Origin: DATARR01 sp036376245
Lineage (GTDB): Bacteria > Acidobacteriota > Thermoanaerobaculia > Multivoradales > UBA5704
Direction: 5' to 3'
DNA: 64,000 nucleotides
NCBI GenBank assembly: GCA_036376245.1
Contig: DASVAS010000061.1
Span: 1 to 64,000 of the forward strand
Shown: positions 9,366 to 18,046 of the stretch, in pieces
How positions within the stretch are numbered: position 1 is the stretch's first letter
Layout of the letters: every line of letters starts with the position of its first letter
Made by a program: the position numbers and the translations under genes
Notes under the pieces: model-generated
Told to the model about the DNA's origin: nothing
Databases searched by the model: none
Seen by the model: the letters and a program-made list of their open reading frames with translations, nothing else

Positions 9366-10574
9366 ATGAAACTCTCACCGAAACGCCTCGTCCTGTTCCT
9401 CGCCCTGTTCGCCCTCGTGGCCTTTACCGGCGTCAGCCTGCGCCCGCGGCCGGTGGCGGTCGAGACGGCGCGCGCCGTCCGCGGCCCCTTGCGCGTCACC
9501 GTCGACGAAGAAGGGGAGGTGCGGGTGCGGCACCGCTACGTCCTCAGCGCGCCGGTGGCCGGCCGGCTGGAACGCATCGGCCTCGACCAGGGGGACGCCG
9601 TGAAGGCGGGACAGGTGGTGGCGCGTCTCGATCCCGCGCCGCTCGACGCGCGGGGGCGCGAGCAGGCGGAAGCCCGCCTGGCCGCGGCCCAGGCGGCGAA
9701 GCGGGAGGCCGCGGCGGGCGTGGGCCATGAGCGCGCGGCCCTCGCCGAAGCCAGGCGCCGGCTCGCCCGCGCCGAACGCCTCGCGGCCGAGAAGGTCATC
9801 CCGGCCGAAGAGCTGGACTCGGCCCGCACCGCCGCCCGCACCGCGGAGAGCGACCTGGAGGCGGCGGCGTTCCGCGACCGCGCCGCCGCCCACGAGGTCG
9901 AGAGCGCCCGCGCGGCGCTGCTGGACTCGCGGCCCGGCGGCCCGGCGGGCGGCAAGGCGGTCGAGCTCCGCTCGCCGGTGGCGGGAAACGTGCTGCGGAT
10001 CTGCCAGGAGTGCGAGAAGGTGGTGCCGGCCGGCGCCGAGCTGGTCGAGGTCGGCGATCCCCGCGACCTCGAGGTGGTGGTGGACGTGCTGTCGAGCGAC
10101 GCCGTGAAGATCCGGCCCGGCGCGCTCATGCTGCTCGATCCGGGAGAAGGCGCGGAGGTTGGCGGCGGGGGAGAGCTGCGGGCGCGGGTGCGGGTGGTCC
10201 AGCCCTCCGGCTTCACCAAGGTCTCGCCGCTCGGCGTCGAGGAGCAAAGGGTCGACGTCGTCGGCGACCTCGTCGATCCGCCCGGGCGCCTCGGGGACCG
10301 CTACCGGGTCGAGGCCAGGATCGTGCTCTGGGAAGGCCGGGAGACCCTCAAGGTCCCGGCCGGAGCCCTGTTCCGCGGTCCCGCCGGCTGGGCCGTCTTC
10401 ACCGTCGAGGAGGGCCGCGCCCGCCTGCGCGCCGTGAAGGCCGGCCACCGCAACCCCGACGAGGCGGAGATCCTGGCGGGGCTGGAGCCCGGCGCGGTCG
10501 TCGTCCTGCACCCGAGCGACGCCGTCGCGGACGGGGTACGGGTCCAGGAGATCGCGACGTCCCGATCCAGATAG
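9366..10574 (+). CDS. HlyD-family membrane-fusion (adaptor) protein
   Basis: A 402-aa adaptor with an N-terminal membrane anchor (residues 7-25, VLFLALFALVAFTGVSL), a lipoyl half-motif (SAPVAGRLERIGLDQGDAVKAGQVVARLDP, about 59-88), an Ala/Arg/Glu-rich helical hairpin (about 90-185), a second lipoyl half (LRSPVAGNVLRI) and C-terminal beta-barrel segments. It bridges the inner-membrane ABC permease to the outer envelope. It ends the operon begun at the CBS gene. A CQEC pair near residue 215 in the second lipoyl half is unusual for this family. Confidence 0.88.
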   Translation: MKLSPKRLVLFLALFALVAFTGVSLRPRPVAVETARAVRGPLRVTVDEEGEVRVRHRYVLSAPVAGRLERIGLDQGDAVKAGQVVARLDPAPLDARGREQAEARLAAAQAAKREAAAGVGHERAALAEARRRLARAERLAAEKVIPAEELDSARTAARTAESDLEAAAFRDRAAAHEVESARAALLDSRPGGPAGGKAVELRSPVAGNVLRICQECEKVVPAGAELVEVGDPRDLEVVVDVLSSDAVKIRPGALMLLDPGEGAEVGGGGELRARVRVVQPSGFTKVSPLGVEEQRVDVVGDLVDPPGRLGDRYRVEARIVLWEGRETLKVPAGALFRGPAGWAVFTVEEGRARLRAVKAGHRNPDEAEILAGLEPGAVVVLHPSDAVADGVRVQEIATSRSR

Positions 10575-10616
10575 ACTGATCTCCGTCGACGATCGCAGCG
10601 GCGTTCAATGTTTCTC

Positions 10617-10624
10617 TGTATAAT
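10617..10624 (+). promoter_or_regulatory. Candidate -10 element upstream of hybrid kinase
   Basis: A perfect TATAAT (10619-10624), directly preceded by TG, sits 50 bp before the kinase ATG. No recognisable -35 lies 16-18 bp upstream, so this would be a TG-supported or activator-dependent promoter. Confidence 0.4.
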
Positions 10625-10674
10625 CCAGTGTAGAGACATGGGGTAGAGGTACGGAATCGTTGTGGGCGCCCCGC

Positions 10675-12618
10675 ATGAGCAAAGCTCCGGCCTTTAGCGA
10701 AGCCCGGTATCGGGCCCTGTTCGAAAACCCTGTCATCGGCATCCGGATCTCCTCGGTGGAAGAGGGTGGGCGGGTCGTGGAGGCGAACCAGGCTTTTCGG
10801 GAGATGCTGGGGTATTCCGAAGAGGAGCTGCGGGAGCGGACCGTCTTCGACATCACGCACCCGGAGGACAAGCCGCGCAGCCGGGAGCTCTTCGCCGAGA
10901 TCACGGCGGGCGAGCGCGATTCTTACCAGTTCGAGAAGCGTTTTCTCCGCAAGGACGGCTCCGTCTTCTGGGGGCTTCTGACGGTCTACCCGCTCCGGGA
11001 CGAGGAGGACCGCGTCACCCACCACATCGGACTGGTGGAGGACGTCTCTGAGAGCCGGAGGACCAAGGAGGCGCTGCAGGAGAGCACGGAGCGCCTGCGG
11101 GCGGTCCTCAACGCCGCCGTGGACGGCATCGTGCTCATCGACACGGCCGGGATCATCCGGCTGGTCAATCCTGCCGTCCAGAAGATGTTCGGCTATCCGG
11201 CGAAGGATCTGCTGGGGCAGAACGTCAAGATCCTCATGCCGGCGCCCTGGCGGGAGGAGCATGACGGCTACCTCTCGCGCTATCTGGCGACCGGCGAGGC
11301 GCGGATCATCGGCATCGGCCGGCAGGTCGAGGGCCGGCGGCGCGACGGCTCGACGTTCCCCCTGGACCTCGCGGTCAGCGAGGTCCGCCATGGGGACGAG
11401 CTCCTCTTCCTGGGCACGCTGCGCGACATCAGCGAGCGCGTCCGGCTGGAAGGCGAGATCCGCCAGGCCCAGAAGATGGAGGCTATCGGGCGCCTGGCCG
11501 GCGGCGTGGCGCACGACTTCAACACCCTGCTCGGCACCATCCGCGGCTACAGCGAGATGCTGCTCAGCGCGCTGCCGCCGGAGGAGGTCCTGCGCCGCCA
11601 CGTCGAGCAGATCCACCGCGCCGCCCTGCGGGGCGCGCAGCTGACGCGGCAGCTCCTCACCTTCAGCCGGCGCCAGGAGATCCGGGCCCAGGCGGTGGAT
11701 CTGTGCAAGCTGCTCGACGACGTGGACGTCATGCTCGAGCGCCTCATCGGCGAGGACCTCCGGCTGGTCCGGGAGATCGAGCCGGGGCCCTGCCAGGTGT
11801 GGGGAGATCCCGGCGAGCTTCACCAGGTGATCCTCAACCTGGTGGTCAACGCCTGCGACGCCATGCCTTCGGGCGGCACCCTGACCCTCCGCCTGCACGG
11901 TCTCGACGCGGACCAGGAGATCGCGGTGGAGGGGGGGCGGCTCTCTCCGGGGCCGTACATGGTCCTCCAGGTGGCGGACGACGGCGTCGGCATGGACGAG
12001 GCGACCCACGCGAGGATCTTCGAGCCGTTCTTCACCACCAAGGAGCCGGGCAAGGGCACGGGCCTGGGGCTCTCCACGGTCCACGCCATCGTCCGGCGGA
12101 GCCTCGGCGGGATCGCGGTCGAGAGCCGCCCCGGGGAGGGCGCCACGTTCCGGGTCTATCTCCCCCGCGTCGGCGAAGCCGCCCTCCCGGAGGCCGAGCC
12201 CGCCTCCCAGCTGGAGGAAGCCGCGGCCGCCGGAGCCTTGGAAGCGGGCTGCGAAACGATCCTCCTGGTGGAGGACGACGACATGTTCCGCGGGCTGCTG
12301 CGGCAGGTGCTGGAAAGCCAGGGCTACAAGGTGCTCGCGGCCGAGAACCCGGCGGCGGCCCAGGAGGTCGCGGCGGCGCACGGCCAGGGCGTCCATCTCC
12401 TGCTGAGCGACATGGTGATGCCCGGCGGCACCGGCGCCGACCTCGCGCGCGTGCTCGGCGACCGGTACCCCGGGATGAAGGTCGTCCTGATGTCCGGCTA
12501 CACCGACGACGCCCTGGCGAGCCGGGCGGCCGACACGACCGTCGCCGACGCCTTCCTGGAGAAGCCCTTCGCTACGCAGGATCTTCTGCGTCTGATCCGG
12601 AGTCTCCTGAGCGAATAG
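10675..12618 (+). CDS. PAS-PAS hybrid histidine kinase with FixL-type haem PAS
   Basis: A 647-aa soluble hybrid sensor kinase. PAS1 spans about 8-125 and PAS2 about 135-255. PAS2 matches the FixL haem pocket: HDGYLSRY with His196 at the proximal-ligand position, the following Arg202, and IIGIGR ending in Arg216 at the place of the distal Arg of Bradyrhizobium FixL. HisKA has phospho-acceptor His280 in GGVAHDFNTLLG. HATPase follows, with N-box VILNLVVNACDAM and DDGVGM and GTGLGLS motifs. A C-terminal receiver domain has acceptor Asp579 (LLSDMVMP) and Lys in FLEKPF. No TM segment is seen, so sensing is cytoplasmic. I chose ATG 10675 over an upstream TTG. The last 47 bp overlap the convergent kinase gene. 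Confidence 0.9.
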   Translation: MSKAPAFSEARYRALFENPVIGIRISSVEEGGRVVEANQAFREMLGYSEEELRERTVFDITHPEDKPRSRELFAEITAGERDSYQFEKRFLRKDGSVFWGLLTVYPLRDEEDRVTHHIGLVEDVSESRRTKEALQESTERLRAVLNAAVDGIVLIDTAGIIRLVNPAVQKMFGYPAKDLLGQNVKILMPAPWREEHDGYLSRYLATGEARIIGIGRQVEGRRRDGSTFPLDLAVSEVRHGDELLFLGTLRDISERVRLEGEIRQAQKMEAIGRLAGGVAHDFNTLLGTIRGYSEMLLSALPPEEVLRRHVEQIHRAALRGAQLTRQLLTFSRRQEIRAQAVDLCKLLDDVDVMLERLIGEDLRLVREIEPGPCQVWGDPGELHQVILNLVVNACDAMPSGGTLTLRLHGLDADQEIAVEGGRLSPGPYMVLQVADDGVGMDEATHARIFEPFFTTKEPGKGTGLGLSTVHAIVRRSLGGIAVESRPGEGATFRVYLPRVGEAALPEAEPASQLEEAAAAGALEAGCETILLVEDDDMFRGLLRQVLESQGYKVLAAENPAAAQEVAAAHGQGVHLLLSDMVMPGGTGADLARVLGDRYPGMKVVLMSGYTDDALASRAADTTVADAFLEKPFATQDLLRLIRSLLSE

Positions 12619-13303
12619 GGAGAGAGAGATCGAAGGTGGGCCTGCCGCCGCGGTTGCTGGCGCGCAGCGAGCCGCCGAGGGTCCGCGTCAGCTCGTTCGC
12701 CAGCGGCAGCGCCAGGCTGCGGCCGCCGCGCCGCCGGGAGGCGCGGGCACCGGCGTCGAACGGCTCGAAGAGGGTCGGGAGCGCCGTCTCCGGAAAGGGC
12801 GGTCCGTCCGAAGAGAGGACGACGCGGAGATCTCCGTCGCTGGCGTCGAGCCGGAAGAAGACCTCGGACTCGGCATGGCTCACGACGGCGCCGAGAAGCA
12901 GGGTCAGGACCTGCCGCAGGTGGCCCGGGTCGCCGTGGAGGAGCCGGGGAAGGGCGGGATCCAGCGAGTCCTCGATGACGATCCCGCGTTCCCATGCCCA
13001 GGGGCGCACGGTCTCCTTGACCTGCTCGACCAGCGGCTCCAGGGCGACCTCTGTGGGCCGGCCCTGGGCTCTGCCGCCCAGCAGGCGAGACAGCTCGGCC
13101 ACATCGCCGACCAGGGCCTGGATGTCCTGGACCACCTCCTGGACGTTGGCGGCGTAACGCTTCTCCTGGTCGCCGAGGTTGGCCGCGGCCAGGAGCTCGG
13201 CCAGCATCCGGAGGCTGGCGAGAGGGGTCCGCAGCTCATGGGTGAAGGCCGAGAGGAAGCGTGTCCACTGTTCCGGGGTCTGTAGATAGCTTGGGTTGGT
13301 CAT
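12572..13303 (-). CDS. Orphan cytoplasmic histidine kinase
   Basis: A 243-aa kinase with essentially no sensor domain. The H-box FTHELRTPLASLRM places His22 almost at the N-terminus, followed by a dimerisation helix pair. The ATPase domain has N-box-like LTLLLGAVVSHAE, a degenerate G1 box (SSDGPPF instead of DxGxG) and LFEPF plus a G2-like stretch RRGGRSLALPLANE. The degraded G boxes suggest weak or lost catalysis, or a scaffold role. It converges on and overlaps the hybrid kinase by 47 bp, so its C-terminus is antisense to that gene. No cognate regulator is adjacent. Confidence 0.75.
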   Translation of the reverse strand: MTNPSYLQTPEQWTRFLSAFTHELRTPLASLRMLAELLAAANLGDQEKRYAANVQEVVQDIQALVGDVAELSRLLGGRAQGRPTEVALEPLVEQVKETVRPWAWERGIVIEDSLDPALPRLLHGDPGHLRQVLTLLLGAVVSHAESEVFFRLDASDGDLRVVLSSDGPPFPETALPTLFEPFDAGARASRRRGGRSLALPLANELTRTLGGSLRASNRGGRPTFDLSLPIRSGDSGSDAEDPA

Positions 13304-13484
13304 GGAAGCCTTGGTCCCCGATCCGGGGATGACGTCGCAGAATCATCCCCCCACCCAGGAAGCGACGCAAGCCTTCGGCGGGTGGGCGTCCGCCACCCCG
13401 CTGGGTAGGCCGGGGTGGGGACGGCGCGGGCGGGAATTAAACCTTCCCGCGGGTGGTTCGTTGGGGACTGGAGGATCAACTCGC

Positions 13485-14195
13485 ATGGTGCTCGGCATTC
13501 TGGGTGGCATGGGGCCGCTGGCTTCCGCGGAGTTCCTCGACACCATCTACAAGCTCAACATCACCGGACCTGAGCAGACCGCTCCGGTCTGTCTGCTCCA
13601 TTCCGATCCCACCTTCCCCGATCGTACGAAGGCGATCTTGAGTGGCGATGTGCGTGAGCTGACCCGGCGGCTGGAGAACGCTCTGGAGCGGCTGGCGGCG
13701 GCCGGAGCCGATCGCATCGTGATCGCTTGTATCACCGTCCATCACGTCCTGCCGGAGCTGCCGGACGAGCTGCGGGCGCGGGTGATCTCTCTGCTCGATC
13801 TGGTGATCGAAGAAGTGCTGCGCTCACCCCGTCCCCTGCTCCTGCTGGCGACGGACGGCACGCTCGCCGCGGGCGTGTTCGAACGGCAGGAGAGATGGGG
13901 CCTGATCGCGCCGCAGGTGGGTTTTCTGGACGCCGCGGATCAGCGGACGCTGCATGATTGGATTTATCGTCTCAAAGAGAGACATCATCCTCGGGAATGT
14001 ATGGAATGGCTCGATTCCCTGCCGGCGAAATACGGAAAGGAAGGATTTATCTTCGGCTGTACCGAGCTGCACATCGTTCACAAGTATTTCGAACGAGACG
14101 CTCGCCGCTTTGATCGCCGAGCGATCGATCCGCTGCTGATCGCCGCCCGCGAATGGAGAAGATTTGCGGCAGCGAGCGGCTTAGATAAATCATAA
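13485..14195 (+). CDS. Aspartate/glutamate racemase family protein
   Basis: A 236-aa cofactor-independent racemase. It begins MVLGILGGMGPLASAEF, the usual GGMGP start of the family. The two catalytic cysteines lie in IVIACITVHH (commonly CNTAH) and IFGCTELHIV (GCTEL). I chose ATG 13485, preceded by GGAGG, because residues encoded further upstream are not family-like. The CITVH variant leaves the catalytic Cys intact. The last 250 bp and the region beyond are more AT-rich than the neighbourhood. It stands alone in its transcription unit. Confidence 0.82.
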   Translation: MVLGILGGMGPLASAEFLDTIYKLNITGPEQTAPVCLLHSDPTFPDRTKAILSGDVRELTRRLENALERLAAAGADRIVIACITVHHVLPELPDELRARVISLLDLVIEEVLRSPRPLLLLATDGTLAAGVFERQERWGLIAPQVGFLDAADQRTLHDWIYRLKERHHPRECMEWLDSLPAKYGKEGFIFGCTELHIVHKYFERDARRFDRRAIDPLLIAAREWRRFAAASGLDKS

Positions 14196-14678
14196 ATTAT
14201 ACCGAGAGCGCAGGGGCGGCTGAGGTTGCATGCCAAATTCGGCATACCTTGCAGGACCCGTTTTCCCGCTTTTGGAGCATCGCAGCACCAATAGTCGCAG
14301 CACACAATAGTCGGCCAGAAGCGTTTCAGTTCCGTGGCGGACGGCGGGAGCGGAAGCTCGCGCTGGGAATGGATTGTATGCAGACGTTCTGGGTCGTCAC
14401 AGCGAGCTTCTCGGCCGCGGCGGCCTCTATGCCCGCCGCTGCAGCATGCAGTTCGCCGATCGGTCTGAACATTACGAGTAGCAGGAGGGTGACGCCGGAG
14501 ATCCTCTGGCGTTCGACCAGAAAGCCAGCGCCGTCGCCGCGCGGACATGCGAAAGGAGAGCACTTCCTCCTCCCCACTTCTACGTTATAGCGGACCCGGA
14601 GGCTTGCGGCAAGCCCCGGGTCGCCCCGCAGAATCCTCGGCCGATGCGGCGGATAGGGACGCACCAAGGAGGAAGCGG
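14196..14678. other. Gene-poor region with a decayed selenoprotein-gene fragment
   Basis: No supported gene in 483 bp. Positions 14480-14518 closely resemble 17406-17446 inside the selenoprotein gene, with one 3-nt gap and only a few mismatches. Read on the minus strand it encodes VERQRISGVTLLL against LERQGISTVTLLL in the intact gene. Flanking sequence has diverged beyond recognition. This looks like a relic of a duplicated copy. The Shine-Dalgarno of the next gene (AAGGAGGA) is at 14666-14673. Confidence 0.45.
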
Positions 14679-17204
14679 ATGGGCTGCTACGTGTTGGATT
14701 TCCAGGAGATCGACCAGACGCGGGTCGCCCTCGTCGGCGGCAAGGGCGCGCACCTGGGGGAGCTTTCGCGGATCGAAGGCCTCCGCGTGCCGGCTGGCTT
14801 TTGCGTGACGACGGACGCCTTCCAAAGGATCATGGCGGAAGCGCCGTCGATCGACGATCGGCTCGATCGGCTGTCGCGCCTGAAGCCGGACGACCGCGAC
14901 GCGATCCGCGAGCTCAGCGGGGAGATCCGCCGGACCCTCGAAGGGATCGCCATCCCCGACGATCTGGCGGCGGCGATCACCCGCCCGCTCGCCCGGCTCG
15001 GCGAGCAAGCCGCCTACGCCGTCCGGTCCAGCGCGACGGCGGAGGATCTGCCGACGGCCTCCTTCGCGGGCCAGCAGGACACGTACCTGAACGTCGTGGG
15101 GCCGGCGGCGATCCTCCAGCACGTCAGCCGGTGCTGGGCCTCGCTCTTCACCGAGCGGGCCGTGACCTACCGCCTGCGGAACGGCTTCGACCACCGGAAG
15201 GTCCACATGGCCGTGGTCGTGCAGCGGATGGTCTTCCCGCGGGCGTCCGGCATCCTGTTCACGGCCGACCCCGTCACCGGCAACCGGAAGGTCGCCTCCG
15301 TGGAGGCCGTCTTCGGCCTCGGCGAGGCCCTGGTTTCCGGCCTGGTGAACGCGGACGTCTACAAGGTGCGGGACGGCCAGGTAATCGCCAATACGAAACG
15401 CCAGGAGCAGCCGGCGCTGGCGGAGAGCCAGATCGTGCGGCTCGCGCAACTGGGCCGGCGGATCGAAGCACACTTCGGCAGTCCCCAGGACATCGAGTGG
15501 TGTCTCGTCGACGATGACTTCCAGATCGTCCAGAGCCGGCCGATCACCACGCTCTTCCCTATTCCCGAAGCCGGTGACGGGGAGAACCACGTCTACGTGT
15601 CGGTCGGCCATCAGCAGATGATGACCGACCCCATGAAGCCCCTGGGGCTGTCCGTCTGGCAGTTGACGACCCCGCGGCCCATGGCCGAGGCCGCCGGGAG
15701 GCTGTTCGTCGACGTCACCCAGGCCCTGGCAACGCCCGCGAGCCGCGCAGGCCTCCTGGGTCTCCTGGGGAAGTCCGATCCGCTGATCGGGGACGCGTTG
15801 CAGACCGTCCTCGACCGCGGCGACTTCCTCCCGTCGTTTCCGGACGCGAGTCCCGCTTGGACACCGCCCGGCGGCGGGTCTGCCTCGATCGAGACCGATC
15901 CGGCCCTCGTCACCGAGCTCGTCGAGCGCAGCCAGGCTTCCATCGCCGAGGCGAAGCGCGACATCCGGACGAAGTCCGGGTCGGCGTTGTTCGACTTCAT
16001 CCTGGCGGACATCCAGGAGCGCAAGCGGATCCAGTTCGATCCGCGGAGCCTGCAGGTGGTCATGGCGGGGATGGAGGCCGCGTGGTGGCTCAACGAGCAT
16101 CTGGAGGCGTGGCTGGGCGAGAAGAACGCGGCCGACACGCTCACGCAGTCGGCCCCCGACAACGTTACGTCGGAGATGGGGCTCGCGCTCCTGGACGTCG
16201 CGGACGTGATCCGCCCGCACCGGCAAGTGGTGGCGTTTCTGCGGCACGTCGAGGACGAGGGCTTCCTGGACGAGCTCCCCAGGCTCGCGGGCGGGCAGGA
16301 GGCGCGAGACGCCATCCAGGCCTGGCTCGACAAGTACGGCATGCGCTGCGTCGGCGAGATCGACATCACGAGGCCACGATGGAGCGAACGCCCCACCACG
16401 CTCTTGCCCCTGATCCTCAGCAACGTCAAGAGCTTCGAGCCGGGCGAAGGTCCACGGCGCTTCGAGCAAGGGCGGCAGGAGGCCTGGAAGAAGGAACAGG
16501 AAGTCCTGGAGCGGCTGCGAGCCCTGCCGGACGGCGAGCAGAAGGCCGAAGAGACCAGGCGGAAGATCGACCGCGTCCGAGCCTTCGCCGGGTACCGGGA
16601 GTATCCGAAGTACCACATGGTCAGCTGCTACTTCGTCTACAAGCAGGCCTTGCTGGAAGAGGCCGAGCGCCTGGTGCGGGCCCGCGTGCTTCGTGAGAAG
16701 GAAGACATCTTCTATCTCAGATTCCAGGAGCTCCACGACGTCGTGCGCACAAACCAGGTGGATGACCAGCTCATCCGCCAGCGCAAGGAGGCGTTCCGGT
16801 CGTATCAAGCGCTCACGCCGCCCCGGGTGCTCACGTCGGACGGCGAGGCCGTCGCCGGGTCGTACCGGCGCGAGAGTGTGCCGGCCGGCGCGCTGGTCGG
16901 CCTGCCGGTTTCCGCCGGGACCATCGAGGGGCGGGCCCGCGTCATCCTCGACATGGCGGAGGCCGATCTCGAAGCGGGCGACATCCTGGTCACCGCCTAC
17001 ACGGACCCCAGCTGGACGCCCCTGTTCGTCGCCATCAAGGGCCTGGTGACGGAGGTGGGGGGCCTGATGACCCATGGCGCGGTGATCGCACGGGAGTACG
17101 GCTTGCCGGCCGTCGTGGGGGTGGAGCATGCCACCCGGCTGATCCGGGATGGACAGCGGATCCGCGTGCATGGAACGGACGGGTACGTCGAGATCCTGCC
17201 CTAG
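14679..17204 (+). CDS. Rifamycin-inactivating phosphotransferase-like / PEP-synthase-fold enzyme
   Basis: An 841-aa protein with an N-terminal ATP-grasp domain (GGKGAHLGELSRIEG, RSSATAEDLPTASFAGQQDTYL, ASGILFTADPVTGNRKV), a central substrate domain beginning SVGHQQMMTDPMKPLGLSVW, and a C-terminal swivelling phospho-His domain with His799 in GGLMTHGAVIAREYGLPAVVG. This order and wording match Rph enzymes, which transfer the ATP beta-phosphate to rifamycins, rather than true PEP synthase. Rph proteins usually run about 860-870 aa. Here a stretch after KVRDGQVIAN is missing, joining directly to KRQEQPAL. ATG 14679 has AAGGAGGA 5 nt upstream. Antibiotic inactivation is inferred from family only. 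Confidence 0.8.
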   Translation: MGCYVLDFQEIDQTRVALVGGKGAHLGELSRIEGLRVPAGFCVTTDAFQRIMAEAPSIDDRLDRLSRLKPDDRDAIRELSGEIRRTLEGIAIPDDLAAAITRPLARLGEQAAYAVRSSATAEDLPTASFAGQQDTYLNVVGPAAILQHVSRCWASLFTERAVTYRLRNGFDHRKVHMAVVVQRMVFPRASGILFTADPVTGNRKVASVEAVFGLGEALVSGLVNADVYKVRDGQVIANTKRQEQPALAESQIVRLAQLGRRIEAHFGSPQDIEWCLVDDDFQIVQSRPITTLFPIPEAGDGENHVYVSVGHQQMMTDPMKPLGLSVWQLTTPRPMAEAAGRLFVDVTQALATPASRAGLLGLLGKSDPLIGDALQTVLDRGDFLPSFPDASPAWTPPGGGSASIETDPALVTELVERSQASIAEAKRDIRTKSGSALFDFILADIQERKRIQFDPRSLQVVMAGMEAAWWLNEHLEAWLGEKNAADTLTQSAPDNVTSEMGLALLDVADVIRPHRQVVAFLRHVEDEGFLDELPRLAGGQEARDAIQAWLDKYGMRCVGEIDITRPRWSERPTTLLPLILSNVKSFEPGEGPRRFEQGRQEAWKKEQEVLERLRALPDGEQKAEETRRKIDRVRAFAGYREYPKYHMVSCYFVYKQALLEEAERLVRARVLREKEDIFYLRFQELHDVVRTNQVDDQLIRQRKEAFRSYQALTPPRVLTSDGEAVAGSYRRESVPAGALVGLPVSAGTIEGRARVILDMAEADLEAGDILVTAYTDPSWTPLFVAIKGLVTEVGGLMTHGAVIAREYGLPAVVGVEHATRLIRDGQRIRVHGTDGYVEILP

Positions 17205-17224
17205 CCGGGCAAGTCGATCGTGAC

Positions 17225-17968
17225 TTATCGGGGCGAGTAGTCGCTCAACAGAGGAGGCGTACCGGTTGGGTCCTCCAGCAAACGGAGGGCGGCTTCGATG
17301 ACCGCGAGTTGGCGTGCAGGGTCGTTCGGCTGATCCAATGGGTAGCCGTGGCGGAAGGGAACGAACAAGGCCCGGGGAGGCCGCACGGCCTCTCCCACCT
17401 CCCGCAGCAGGAGGAGAGTGACGGTGGAGATCCCCTGGCGTTCGAGCTCGGCGCTGATCAGACTCACGGTCTGATTGCACATCGGTCAGACGGGGACGAG
17501 GAGGGCGACGTCCACGCCGTCCTCGCGCAGCCGGCGGGCCGCCTCGGGAGCGTGGTCCCGGATCAGCCGGCCCGGCGCGGTGATCGATCCCATGAACGAG
17601 AGGTGGCGGTGGTTGACCGAGCCGACGCGGCCGGCGGCGGCCAGCTCGCGGACGCGATCGATCGGGAAGGCGAGGTTCGGATCGCTGTCCATCCCCGTGT
17701 GGTCGAAGCTCTCGCTATGGTGGGCGTCGCGGAGAGCGGAGACGTCCACGTCCGCCGGGATCTCCCGGAAGCTGCCGTCGCCGCCCGTGAGGTTGGCCTG
17801 GAAGCGTTCCTGGCCCGGCAGGATGAAGCCGGCGCTGGAGACCAGGGCCAGCCGGCTCTCGCGGAGCGGCTTGCGCAACGGCGTCCACGGCACCGGATCG
17901 ATCCGCCGCCAGGGATAGGCCTTCAGGAACAGGCGGATCTTCAGGTTGAATTCGTCGAACGATCCCAT
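17225..17968 (-). CDS. Selenocysteine-containing selenoprotein B family protein
   Basis: Predicted 247-aa selenoprotein of the glycine/betaine/sarcosine/D-proline reductase B-like family. Two adjacent frames are the same reading frame separated by one TGA (17486-17488). Before it the protein reads VPWTPLRKPLRESRLALVSS, then the HTGMDSDPN region, ending DGVDVALLVPV. After it comes PMCNQTVSLISAELE. The joined motif LVPV-U-P-M-C is a UxxC redox site at Sec161, exactly where Cys homologues of the family carry CPxC. Family members often begin near the PWTPLRKPL element, so I start at ATG 17968. A hairpin directly after the TGA fits a bacterial SECIS. The tail after Sec is 86 aa. Genetic Sec machinery (selA-D) is not in the window. 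The 3' end faces the Rph-like gene. Confidence 0.82.
17457..17475 (-). promoter_or_regulatory. SECIS-like hairpin after the UGA codon
   Basis: On the minus strand, starting 13 nt after the first base of the TGA, ATCAGAC and GTCTGAT form a perfect 7-bp stem around loop CGTGA. The apical loop lies 17-21 nt after the UGA and has a G in its second position. Bacterial SECIS elements need such a coding-region hairpin at this distance for SelB recognition. Confidence 0.65.
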
Positions 17969-18046
17969 GACCGGATACCTTTCTTGGCGTCTCTCCTGCG
18001 AAGCTCTCGACAATACACTGTACCCAGGTCTTTCGCCATCATTCCG

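Noticed and set aside
12375..13157. Plus-strand frame continuing past the hybrid kinase
   Set aside because: Out of frame with the receiver domain and antisense to the orphan kinase.
15857..16696. Arg/Gly-rich frame inside the Rph-like gene
   Set aside because: Low-complexity composition in another frame of a complete enzyme.
14679..17204. Classical phosphoenolpyruvate synthase
   Set aside because: Central domain opens with GHQQMMTDPMKPLGLSVW, as in rifamycin phosphotransferases, and the PEP-enzyme C-terminal TIM barrel with its metal and substrate residues is absent.
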